Source of the DNA: Bacteroidota bacterium
GTDB taxonomy: Bacteria > Zhuqueibacterota > JdFR-76 > DREG01
Assembly: GCA_030624545.1 (NCBI GenBank)
Contig: JAUXJX010000013.1
Coordinates: forward strand, 1 to 12,632
Reading direction: 5' to 3'
Length of the DNA stretch: 12,632 nt
The notes beneath the pieces are model-generated. The model made no database searches. It worked only from the letters and a program-made list of their open reading frames with translations, and was not told the origin of the DNA. Positions 1-6,741 of the stretch are shown one piece after another. Positions within the stretch are counted from its first letter, which is position 1. Every line of letters starts with the position of its first letter. The position numbers were made by a program, and so were the translations under genes.

Positions 1-625
1 CACCGGCAAAAGGCAGTTGGTTGGTCAATATTTGGTAAAGAACCACCCCCACAGCGTACAGATCTGAACGGTTGTCGGCACTTTCACCCAACAATTGTTC
101 CGGAGCCATATACTCCACAGTCCCCAGAATATCACCAGCGACCGTTAAGCCTTCGTTCGCCATGATTTTGGCAATGCCAAAATCCAATATCTTGACCTGG
201 TCATCGGAGGTGATCAAAATGTTATCGGATTTGATGTCGCGATGAAGAATGCCCATACTATGGGCGAGCTGCAATCCACTTAACATTTGGCCGGCAAATT
301 TTATCACGCTCTCCGGTTTTAGAGTCCCCTTATTCCGGATGAGATCTGTCAGCGATGTGCCCTGGACGAATTCCATCACAATGTAGCGGCCAAAGTCGGC
401 TTCGTCCACTTCGTGAATTGTAACAATATTGGGATGCACCAATTTTGCCGCAACGCGCGCTTCACTCATGAAGCGTGCATCATTTCTTACGTCCTCGAGC
501 AAATGTTTATGCATCACCTTTATAGCAACATCACGCTCAAGCACGGAATCGAAGGCTTTAAACACCTCCCCCATGCCACCCTTACCCAATGACTGCACAA
601 TTTTGTAGTGCTTAACTTGTTTCAT
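1..625 (-). CDS. Hanks-type serine/threonine protein kinase (N-terminal 208 residues; gene continues off the left edge)
   Basis: Reading left from the ATG at 623-625, the frame is open to the window edge and encodes a bacterial Ser/Thr kinase domain. The key elements are present: glycine loop GKGGMGEV (14-21), VAIK lysine (K36), alpha-C glutamate in the SEAR segment (E55), catalytic loop HRDIKSDN (128-135, catalytic D130), DFG (148-150), APEQ (174-177) and the invariant D188. It should therefore be an active kinase phosphorylating Ser/Thr on unknown targets. The RD arginine before the catalytic Asp suggests control through activation-loop phosphorylation. An AGGG Shine-Dalgarno lies just upstream of ATG. 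The start is 67 nt after the TPR gene on the same strand, so co-transcription is likely. Bacterial kinases of this class often carry C-terminal membrane, sensory, AAA or TPR parts; those would lie outside the window and cannot be judged. Confidence 0.95.
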   Translation of the reverse strand, partial: MKQVKHYKIVQSLGKGGMGEVFKAFDSVLERDVAIKVMHKHLLEDVRNDARFMSEARVAAKLVHPNIVTIHEVDEADFGRYIVMEFVQGTSLTDLIRNKGTLKPESVIKFAGQMLSGLQLAHSMGILHRDIKSDNILITSDDQVKILDFGIAKIMANEGLTVAGDILGTVEYMAPEQLLGESADNRSDLYAVGVVLYQILTNQLPFAG

Positions 626-692
626 CTTACCCTAACTCCACACCGCCGCACCGAGTTCGTTCCCCTGATGGGATCTTCCCAATAGAACTTTC

Positions 693-2033
693 TTAATTTG
701 CGCATGCGTGCTCAGCCCCGGCCTTTGCCAACGCCTTCTGATCGCTCCCATGTTTCACTGAATCTTCGATTTCTTCAGCTTTCTTCTTGTTGTCGTCGGT
801 CCATTTTTTGACATGTAGTTTCTTAAAGATCGTTTCCGCCTTCAAATTGAATTCATCGGCTTCGGTATCTTTTCCAGTATCACGCAGCATCCTCGCAAAT
901 TCTTGATAACAGTTCGCCAGGCCCAGCAGAATATTGAATTCTTCATATAGACGGATACTTTCGTGGTAGAATTCTTCCGCTGTTTTTGTATCTCCGGCTT
1001 TCCAGAATATGCGGCCGAACAGCATGTTTGTCTTGGCGATGCCCACCGGGTTCTTGAGCCGCACCAAAAATTCCAGGGCTCGACCGCAGGTGTTTGCCGC
1101 CATAGGATAATCTCCAACCTGGGTATAAAACTCGGCTTTGTTCAAGTGCACAAAGGCCACCAGAGGAAAGTAACCTATTTCCTGGCAAAGCTCCTGGGCT
1201 TTCTCGAAATAATTAAAGGCCTGTTGCAAATTGCCGCGTCGCAAATGCGTTTGGCCAAGATTGTTTAGACTTTCTGCGGTACCGCGGAACTCCTGAATAC
1301 TCTGAAATTCAATTAGGGCTTCCTGAAAATGTTTATAAGCAAGATCATATTCTCCGACCATGCGACGAATAATACCCAAGTGATTGCTTATGGCAGCCCG
1401 GCTGCGAATGTCACTGATGCGTTCGGATGTCTCAAGTGCGGCTTGAAAAATATCCTGGGCCGCCAGATAGTCTCCTTTTCGGTAGGCAATTTTGCCGAGT
1501 TCAATTTGTGCCAGTGCAGACTCACTGTAATTGCCCACTCCTTCCAGCGCCACGATGGCTCCTTCCAGAAGGTCCTTGGCTTTCTGCCAGTCGCCCCTTT
1601 CGGAAAAGATCCTTGCTATTCGGTATTGGGTCTGACCTTGCATGGACTGGTCTCTTAGCCCGGTCGCAATGTCGAGGACGATGCCATAATTCGTGAGCGC
1701 TGCTCTGTAATTTCCCAGAGTCTCATAGGTTTCACTCAGTGCGAAAATGAAATTTGCGCGCTGCCCGTCCTCCAGCATACTGCCGCGATATTTCTGAAAA
1801 GTTCGCAATGCCAGATCCATGTAATAACTCACCTTCTCCATGGCCTCGCCAGCCAAATCCTGTGTATAGATCATCTGTTCCGGCAGATCCTGCATGCCCA
1901 ATTTTTTGATTTTCTCTGCGATGGCATAAATACTGCGGTTTCTGGCAATTTGCGATTTCGAAGCCGTCTTGTTAATAATGCCGGAAATCTTCTTCAAGCA
2001 ATTTCGTATTGTTGTGCCGCTGTCTTTTTTCAT
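693..2033 (-). CDS. Tetratricopeptide-repeat protein, eight 40-residue repeats
   Basis: A 446-aa soluble protein with no signal peptide or membrane segment. The turn motif G-[DNE]-[YWL] or a variant recurs at residues 107, 147, 187, 227, 267, 307, 347 and 387, exactly every 40 residues. This marks eight consecutive TPR units of the longer 40-residue type, with typical small/large residue alternation in helix A (such as A-x-x-x-L-G) and helix B. Such arrays are peptide- or protein-binding scaffolds; the longer spacing is familiar from Rap/PlcR-type regulators and LGN/MalT-type domains. The N-terminal ~90 residues are basic and helical. The C-terminal ~40 residues are charged and Lys/Glu-rich, probably flexible. 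The ATG start lies 11 nt after the AAA/TPR gene, so the two are almost certainly co-transcribed. I infer a scaffold or sensor working with the upstream ATPase and downstream kinase. Confidence 0.9.
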   Translation of the reverse strand: MKKDSGTTIRNCLKKISGIINKTASKSQIARNRSIYAIAEKIKKLGMQDLPEQMIYTQDLAGEAMEKVSYYMDLALRTFQKYRGSMLEDGQRANFIFALSETYETLGNYRAALTNYGIVLDIATGLRDQSMQGQTQYRIARIFSERGDWQKAKDLLEGAIVALEGVGNYSESALAQIELGKIAYRKGDYLAAQDIFQAALETSERISDIRSRAAISNHLGIIRRMVGEYDLAYKHFQEALIEFQSIQEFRGTAESLNNLGQTHLRRGNLQQAFNYFEKAQELCQEIGYFPLVAFVHLNKAEFYTQVGDYPMAANTCGRALEFLVRLKNPVGIAKTNMLFGRIFWKAGDTKTAEEFYHESIRLYEEFNILLGLANCYQEFARMLRDTGKDTEADEFNLKAETIFKKLHVKKWTDDNKKKAEEIEDSVKHGSDQKALAKAGAEHACAN

Positions 2034-2044
2034 GTCCCGATCTC

Positions 2045-4462
2045 TTAGTTGTAATTTTCATTGGAAGCTGCTTGCACGTCGTAGGAAAATAGTTCTATTT
2101 GCCTTTCGATCTTGTTCGCCTTGCTTTGCAACCCTATCTCGCGATAGCTCGCCAGGGCATGATTAAGCCAGCGCGTGACGTCATCCTGATTTTCCATTGC
2201 CAATGCCAAAAGTGCCAACTCATATTCGGTTTCCGCTCTACCCAGCCTATTCCGGACCTTTTCGAATTTCTCCGTGGCCAGGGTCAAATGTCTAAGGGAT
2301 TCTGCCCAGTTGCATTCACCACGCTCTATGACCCCCTGAACTTTATGATACTCAGCCAGGCCCAATTCGTCATCCAACCGTCTTAGAGCCCGATGGGCCT
2401 TGAAATTGTACTCCCTCGCATCTGCAAAATTCTTAAGATGAGCCAAAGCTAACGCACGGTTTAAGAAGGTAGTCGACTTCAACGGTACGATTCCCAGGAC
2501 ATCGGAGACGCTTAGACTCTTGCCGTAAAATTCGTTTGCGAGCTCCCAATTCCCCTCGTCAGCGTGGGTCATACCGATGTTGTGGTAAATCTGCGCCAGC
2601 CCCAGGTTGTCGCCAAGATTCTGAAATATGGATATGCATTTGCTGTACGTCGCAATGGCGGCCATGCCCTTTCCTCTTGCGATTTCGATGGCGCCCATGT
2701 TATTCGTTATGTTGGCGAAAAGCTGTTTCGCATCAGCCTTTTGCGCCAGATTGAGAGCCTTTTCATAATGCTGTTCGGACGTCTCGTAGTCGGACAGTTC
2801 AAAATATACATTCCCCAGGCCATAATGAATCAAGGCCTGGTCAAATGGACCTGAACTTTGTACATTTTCCAGGCATTTATCAAAACTTTCCCTGGCGCGC
2901 TGCCAATCGTAAAGGCGAAAATAGGTCAGGCCTTGTTGAACCAGTATTTGATTTCTTATTTTAGATTCCAAGCCCTTGCCGCCCAATTTCATTGCGCTCT
3001 GGCAACATTCGATACTCCTCTGCCAGTTTCCCAGCAGCCGCTCCAACCAGGCACTCCGAATCAACAGTTGGATTTCTTCTTTTTGAGCCTGTTTCGGAAG
3101 ACAAAGGACTAAGTTCATAGCTCGATCGAAAAAGTCTTTCGCCTCCAGAAAAGCAAGATTTTCGAGTGCAAGGTCGCCGGCTTGAATCAGGTAGCGGAAG
3201 GTTGCCTCTTTATCGTCGGTCTGGCTATAATGGAAGGCCAGGAGATAGATTTTGTGAAGACGCTCCAAATGTCCTGCACTTTCAACGGCCGCCGCGATCA
3301 TATGATGCATCGAGAGCCGTTTCTTCGCTGAAATCTTGTCCCGGATAACCTCGCGAACCACCGAAAGCTTGAAGACATAGGAATCCTCGCCAACTTGATT
3401 CAAAAGCTTGCGCTCTTTTAGAAACAGGAGATCTTTGATCACACCGACGCCCGGCCTCTTCAAAATCGTCGACAAAATCAGGTGATCCACGGCCCTATCC
3501 ATCAGCGAGACGTATTGCAGCAGCTTCCGTTGCCGCATAGATAGCTCCTCTACGCGGCGCAATGCCTGTTGAACATCCTCGCCATCTCTAGTCAGATTAA
3601 ATAGACTGTCTCTTGTGATGTCTTCCTGGTTGAACCAAATACCCTTTTCGTGAAAAATAATCCCCTCCGCCAGCATCTCTTCCAGGCAGCTAACCAATTG
3701 ACCGGGTATGCCATCGGTGACTTCCTGCAGGAGGGGCATAAAATTGGCCGAAAAATCTCTCCGCTGAAACACTCTTCGGAGCAAACCGCGTATGTTTTTT
3801 TCTCCGAGTCTTTTCAGCCTGAAACTCTCCATTAATCCTTCCCGGTTCATTCGCTGCAGCACGTCCGAATAAACCGGTACCTCCATTTTGGAATGACTGC
3901 GGCCATCCCGGCGCAGAGTCGCAAGTAATAGTATTTTATGTTCGCCAATACTTTCGCAGAGGTAATGAATAAACTTCCATGATGTCAACGGGGCAAGATG
4001 CACATCACCTAAATTGATTACGAGGAGTCTTTCCTGCGCGACTTCCAGGATTCTGGACAGCAACCATTGCTGGGCCAACCCTTGTTTTGTTTGAAACGAG
4101 TAAAGGGCCTTCAGGTCCCACTCTTCACGATCTGCTGATCGCTGAACACCAGACAAAGCATCAGTTTTTCCGGCGGTTGCCGTCGATATTGTGGCAGCGC
4201 CAAACTGTTCGACGATCCGCAAAAAGGGTGCGTACGGCTGATATTCATGGTCTTGGTTGAATCTTATTGAGATACACGTTGCCGCCGCCGCCTCCGAAAA
4301 GTGGCGCACCAAAGTTGACTTTCCGATTCCAGCCTCGCCGCTGATTACCACGAATCTGCCGCAGCCTTTCTTAGCCTCGTCCAGGTAGGCCTGCAATTGC
4401 TGCAGCTCTCGCTTACGTCCCACGAAGATATTTGAAAAAGCCGATGTCAAATTCGTCCGCAT
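2045..4462 (-). CDS. AAA/STAND-type ATPase with C-terminal TPR array, probable signalling ATPase
   Basis: About 805 aa. The N-terminal part is an AAA_16-like NTPase: FVGRKREL (residues 17-24 counted from the in-frame TTG at 4474) precedes Walker A GEAGIGKST (46-54). The Walker B position, LLVINLGDVHLA (150-161), is unusual because families with this layout normally have two adjacent acidic residues where this has Gly-Asp. A helical/winged-helix-like region follows. From about residue 410 to the end are tandem TPRs (helix pairs with turns such as GNW, SDYE, EGNW). The layout resembles the ATPase-TPR half of PknK/MalT-like regulators, in which TPRs sense a ligand or partner and nucleotide state switches output; here there is no obvious C-terminal DNA-binding domain. 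ATG at 4462 is preferred over the upstream TTG because GGAA precedes it at a proper distance. It leads a probable operon with the TPR protein and kinase. Confidence 0.9.
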   Translation of the reverse strand: MRTNLTSAFSNIFVGRKRELQQLQAYLDEAKKGCGRFVVISGEAGIGKSTLVRHFSEAAAATCISIRFNQDHEYQPYAPFLRIVEQFGAATISTATAGKTDALSGVQRSADREEWDLKALYSFQTKQGLAQQWLLSRILEVAQERLLVINLGDVHLAPLTSWKFIHYLCESIGEHKILLLATLRRDGRSHSKMEVPVYSDVLQRMNREGLMESFRLKRLGEKNIRGLLRRVFQRRDFSANFMPLLQEVTDGIPGQLVSCLEEMLAEGIIFHEKGIWFNQEDITRDSLFNLTRDGEDVQQALRRVEELSMRQRKLLQYVSLMDRAVDHLILSTILKRPGVGVIKDLLFLKERKLLNQVGEDSYVFKLSVVREVIRDKISAKKRLSMHHMIAAAVESAGHLERLHKIYLLAFHYSQTDDKEATFRYLIQAGDLALENLAFLEAKDFFDRAMNLVLCLPKQAQKEEIQLLIRSAWLERLLGNWQRSIECCQSAMKLGGKGLESKIRNQILVQQGLTYFRLYDWQRARESFDKCLENVQSSGPFDQALIHYGLGNVYFELSDYETSEQHYEKALNLAQKADAKQLFANITNNMGAIEIARGKGMAAIATYSKCISIFQNLGDNLGLAQIYHNIGMTHADEGNWELANEFYGKSLSVSDVLGIVPLKSTTFLNRALALAHLKNFADAREYNFKAHRALRRLDDELGLAEYHKVQGVIERGECNWAESLRHLTLATEKFEKVRNRLGRAETEYELALLALAMENQDDVTRWLNHALASYREIGLQSKANKIERQIELFSYDVQAASNENYN

Positions 4463-4468
4463 TTTGAT

Positions 4469-4472
4469 TTCC
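4469..4472 (-). promoter_or_regulatory. Ribosome binding site that decides the AAA/TPR start
   Basis: GGAA on the minus strand is followed by six bases and then ATG (4460-4462). The longer reading would start at TTG (4472-4474), which overlaps this site and has no purine-rich sequence in front of it, so the ATG is the better start. Confidence 0.5.
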
Positions 4473-4616
4473 AAATTATTGTTTAGAAGACAAACGATGT
4501 TGAGTCAGAATGGCTTCTCTCACCAGGCCTGATGCATGATGCGCTGATAAGGACAAACGAGCATTTTGGTGTCCCACAAGTCATATTGCGAAAAACCCCT
4601 GGAGAAATCTGTCTAT

Positions 4617-4647
4617 ATTATCGACCTCCGCAGGACTATCTTGACAA
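4617..4647 (-). promoter_or_regulatory. Possible sigma-70 promoter for the AAA/TPR operon
   Basis: On the minus strand TTGTCA (4642-4647) is followed after 19 bases by GATAAT (4617-4622). The boxes are fair matches, but the spacer is longer than the usual 17. The 360-base stretch 4463-4822 around it holds no convincing gene or terminator. The AAA operon may therefore have its own promoter here, or be reached by read-through from the sigma-54 promoter at 5121-5136. Confidence 0.25.
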
Positions 4648-4822
4648 CTTGTGTGCGCAATTGATGTCTCTGAATTTATTGACCGGATCCATATCTTTGG
4701 ACAGGTAAATTGCGAGAACCCACCCGGGCCACTTTTAGTAAATTCAGCGAAAAGCCAGGGCGGGTTTGCAGCAGTGTCGAAAGATCTCGGTGTCGAATTC
4801 CCGCTTTCCGAGTCTCTCCGGT

Positions 4823-4957
4823 TCACGACAGTTTAGGCAAGTTGTCGTTGCGGCAAGTCAGTTTATGAATTCGGCGGATCATCCAGTGGCTGGCGACAAA
4901 ATTGATTGTCCATACCGATCCGGCCAACAAAGTAATGATTACCAATCCCGTCGTCAT
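4823..4957 (-). CDS. Small single-pass membrane protein, 44 aa
   Basis: A short frame encodes MTTGLVIITLLAGSVWTINF followed by a short basic tail (residues 27-38 contain RR, H, K and R). Residues 3-22 form one hydrophobic helix, with the positive residues after it predicting a cytoplasmic C-terminus. A strong Shine-Dalgarno (GGAGG, five bases before ATG at 4955-4957) supports translation. The gene lies downstream of, and on the same strand as, the sigma-54 promoter at 5121-5136, with a predicted leader of about 150 nt. I do not recognise the family. Small stress-response membrane proteins under sigma-54 control, such as those of the Psp system, are a functional parallel, but I see no sequence match to PspB. 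The stop codon overlaps a GTG that opens an 81-codon frame of doubtful coding value. Confidence 0.65.
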   Translation of the reverse strand: MTTGLVIITLLAGSVWTINFVASHWMIRRIHKLTCRNDNLPKLS

Positions 4958-5120
4958 ATCAGCCTCCGATTCCTATTATCCTATTTTCTTGTCTTATTAA
5001 TTCTTCTTAACATCTTTCAATTCGGTCTATTGCATAGCGGGAGAGGTACGGAATCTATGCATAGATGACATAAATGAAACCTATCTTTATCTTATTTCTA
5101 TTCACTTGCTCTCTTTAATA

Positions 5121-5136
5121 AGCAAGAGGTGTGCCA
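5121..5136 (-). promoter_or_regulatory. Sigma-54 (RpoN) -24/-12 promoter reading leftward
   Basis: The minus strand reads TGGCACACCTCTTGCT. This matches the RpoN consensus TGGCAC-N5-TTGC[AT], with invariant GG (5135-5134) and GC (5123-5122) separated by exactly ten bases. Predicted transcription starts near 5110, about 150 bases before the 44-aa membrane protein. An IHF-type site and paired palindromes lie upstream at the distances usual for sigma-54 enhancers. Confidence 0.75.
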
Positions 5137-5153
5137 CATGACAAATGGAGTTA

Positions 5154-5166
5154 TAAGTTATTGATT
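5154..5166 (-). promoter_or_regulatory. Putative IHF binding site
   Basis: The minus strand reads AATCAATAACTTA, an exact match to the IHF core consensus WATCAANNNNTTR. It sits between the sigma-54 promoter and the palindromic operators, where IHF normally bends DNA to bring an enhancer-bound activator to the polymerase. The surroundings are AT-rich, which also raises the odds of a chance match. Confidence 0.5.
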
Positions 5167-5203
5167 ATATGTTAGATGGAGAAATCTACAGGGCGTGAGA
5201 CAA

Positions 5204-5250
5204 TTGGCTGAGTTCAGCCAACAATTTGATGATATCAGCCAATTGGCTGA
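5204..5250. promoter_or_regulatory. Paired palindromic operators, probable enhancer-binding-protein sites
   Basis: The half-site TTGGCTGA occurs four times in 47 bases. The first pair, 5204-5211 and 5214-5221, faces inward with a 2-base spacer. The second pair forms the perfect 16-bp palindrome TCAGCCAATTGGCTGA (5235-5250) in the opposite arrangement. Centres are 30 bp apart, about three helical turns, so both would face the same side of DNA. They lie about 100 and 130 bp upstream of the predicted sigma-54 start, the classic position of upstream activating sequences. They could also act on the pilin gene to the right (ATG 5404). The cognate regulator is not in the window. Confidence 0.65.
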
Positions 5251-5403
5251 AAGGAGCCAGTTTTCAATCACCTATCGCAAAGACGTGGGTGGCGATCATC
5301 CCCCGGGGATTCGTAATCAGAAAATTTTGTAAAAAAAACCTGCTGTTCAACCGATAATAATGTCGGGGTCGTTGTCAAAAATTAGCTTGAAAGGGGACGA
5401 CAC

Positions 5404-5754
5404 ATGTTGGACAAAGTGAGGCACCAACAAGGTTTTACCCTGTTTGAATTGATCGTAGTGATCGTGATCATCGGCATTTTGTCTTCCGTTGCTGTTCCAA
5501 AGTTTATTGACCTGACTTCCATCGCCGAGGCAGCGGCTTGCAAGGCCAACCAATCAGCCATACGAAGCGCGGCCACAATAAGCTATGTTCAGAACGCGGC
5601 CGCCGGCAGCGCAGCGTTTCCGGCCTGGTCCGATTTTACTACCTCCCCAGCCGATTATTTCGCTGATGGCACTATGCCCACGTGCCCTTCCGGCGGGACA
5701 TACACTTATGCCCAGGCTACGGGCACCGTATTGTGTGATGCGGCTGACCATTAA
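5404..5754 (+). CDS. Type IV pilin / pseudopilin-like prepilin
   Basis: 116 aa with a class III prepilin signal. A short basic leader ends in QG (9-10), with predicted cleavage before F11 and the conserved Glu at mature position +5 (E15). A hydrophobic N-terminal helix follows (about 16-32, IVVIVIIGIL). Prepilin peptidase would cleave and N-methylate it, and the mature ~106-aa subunit would enter a type IV pilus, competence pilus or type II secretion pseudopilus. The globular part is very small; C94 and C111 flank a CPSGGTYTY segment, a common C-terminal pilin motif, and probably form a disulfide loop. A third Cys (C46) lies in the helix region. AGGGG seven bases upstream supports the ATG. 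No assembly genes (pilB, pilC, pilD, pilQ) are near, so it is an orphan here. A weak -10-like GATAAT lies at 5353-5358 without a good -35. Confidence 0.85.
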   Translation: MLDKVRHQQGFTLFELIVVIVIIGILSSVAVPKFIDLTSIAEAAACKANQSAIRSAATISYVQNAAAGSAAFPAWSDFTTSPADYFADGTMPTCPSGGTYTYAQATGTVLCDAADH

Positions 5755-5884
5755 AGACGTTTTGGGGAACAACTGTTTTTGAAGTGTCAAAATCCTTCAC
5801 CAGGCGTTTTGGGAAGGCAGCACCCCGGTCGGCTAACGATTTTCTAACAACATCACTTCAAAATCAGAACATGGTAAAAGAACA

Positions 5885-5913
5885 AAGGGCCATCCTCTAA
5901 TGAGATGACCCTT
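5885..5913 (-). terminator. Hairpin terminator between convergent pilin and unknown gene
   Basis: AAGGG (5885-5889) pairs with CCCTT (5909-5913) and CATC (5891-5894) with GATG (5904-5907), with one internal mismatch (C5890/A5908) and a 9-base loop. Leftward, the stem is followed by a T-rich run (TTTGTTCTTTT), fitting rho-independent termination of the gene ending at 5940. Rightward the tail is only ATTCAAA, so termination of the pilin transcript here is less certain. Confidence 0.6.
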
Positions 5914-5939
5914 ATTCAAACTCCCCTGCGTCGTCGCCT

Positions 5940-6404
5940 TTAATTTATCGCTAACGCGTAGCGGGAAAGACGCGGAATCGTGGGAATAATAACCCGGACT
6001 TTTCCGCTTACCTCATCGAAAACAACCCGATCTCTATCGATTTTCATCCACTTGCCGGAGTAGCACCTATGGCCAACCTGGCTCAAAGTTTGTTGCAGGA
6101 CTTGGCGGTCTGCCAATATGTGGACTCTGTCCCGACTGACGTTTTCACCGGGACCCAAGTAAACCAGGAAAAATTCATGTTCATTTTGGCAAGCAGCAGA
6201 ATGAGATTCCCGAGTGCTTTCTCCGAGATTAGAACCTCGGTTTCCGAACCTGAGGACTACAACCTCGGAGCGAACTGATAAACTCATATCCTCAGAACTG
6301 GCCGGTGATCCTCCCTTATAGAACCCACCGATGTTCAATGAGGAGACGGCTATAAAAACTGCAATGAATGTAGGAACGATGACGGTACCAAGTGCATTCA
6401 TCAT
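5940..6404 (-). CDS. Unrecognised protein with N-terminal membrane anchor
   Basis: About 154 aa. I chose ATG at 6402-6404, or the adjacent ATG at 6399-6401, because GGAG lies just upstream; a TTG eight codons earlier has no ribosome site. Residues ~5-23 (LGTVIVPTFIAVFIAVSSLN) form a hydrophobic helix, so the protein is anchored or exported, with the rest probably outside the cytoplasm. The segment after the helix is low-complexity and Ser/Gly/Glu-rich (about 24-65). The C-terminal half looks folded, with HEFFLVYLGPG, a stretch of alternating charges, and RVVFDEVSGKVRVIIP near the end. Two Cys residues may pair. I do not recognise a family. It converges on the pilin gene and shares a terminator with it. 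The clean start signal and downstream terminator support a real gene. Confidence 0.55.
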   Translation of the reverse strand: MMNALGTVIVPTFIAVFIAVSSLNIGGFYKGGSPASSEDMSLSVRSEVVVLRFGNRGSNLGESTRESHSAACQNEHEFFLVYLGPGENVSRDRVHILADRQVLQQTLSQVGHRCYSGKWMKIDRDRVVFDEVSGKVRVIIPTIPRLSRYALAIN

Positions 6405-6652
6405 AATCTCCGCATTGTATTCGTGCAATAATCACTTGTCTATTTTTCGACCTTTTGACTTGAAAAGACAATACCGTACTTCACGAAAGGACTATTGGCC
6501 AGAGTGTTCTTGAGGCAGGATTTGTTAGATTAGAATTGTCAAATCCCCATGGTTCTATAGCCAAAACACAAGGAACACACGCCTTTAATCTCCTCTCGAC
6601 AGGGCGTCGCAGAACGTTGTTGAAATTTCCCAGGCCTGTCATTCACGCATGT

Positions 6653-6686
6653 TGCCCGCCTAAACCATGCGGGCACAAGTTTAGGC
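6653..6686. promoter_or_regulatory. Two overlapping, mutually exclusive hairpins
   Basis: TGCCCGC (6653-6659) pairs with GCGGGCA (6669-6675). GCCTAAA (6658-6664) pairs with TTTAGGC (6680-6686). The two stems share bases 6658-6659 and one arm of each lies in the loop of the other, so they compete or form a pseudoknot. They lie 117 bases upstream of the VOC gene. The rest of 6405-6802 shows no gene. No T-run follows either stem, so this is not a simple terminator. Confidence 0.4.
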
Positions 6687-6741
6687 TCCTATTGTTTCTC
6701 AGAAATCATTTAGCTTTCATCTAAGCCAAAATGAACTTAAC

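Noticed and set aside
4562..4577. Second GG-N10-GC match on the minus strand upstream of the AAA/TPR gene
   Set aside because: Only the invariant dinucleotides fit; the flanking promoter bases do not match the RpoN consensus, and no enhancer-like repeats accompany it.
4581..4826. 81-codon minus frame whose GTG overlaps the stop of the 44-aa gene
   Set aside because: The GTGA overlap hints at translational coupling, but there is no ribosome site and the product is low-complexity (Ser/Pro/Gly) with no recognisable domain.
5054..5065. 12-bp perfect palindrome TCTATGCATAGA
   Set aside because: Short and AT-rich in AT-rich DNA; it would fall in the 5' leader of the sigma-54 transcript, but nothing else supports a role.
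4766..5068. 100-aa plus-strand frame with a hydrophobic stretch
   Set aside because: It lies antisense to the better supported 44-aa gene and has no ribosome site; its hydrophobic run comes from AT-rich promoter DNA.
6536..6724. 62-aa plus-strand frame
   Set aside because: No ATG or ribosome site, and the competing hairpins run through it.
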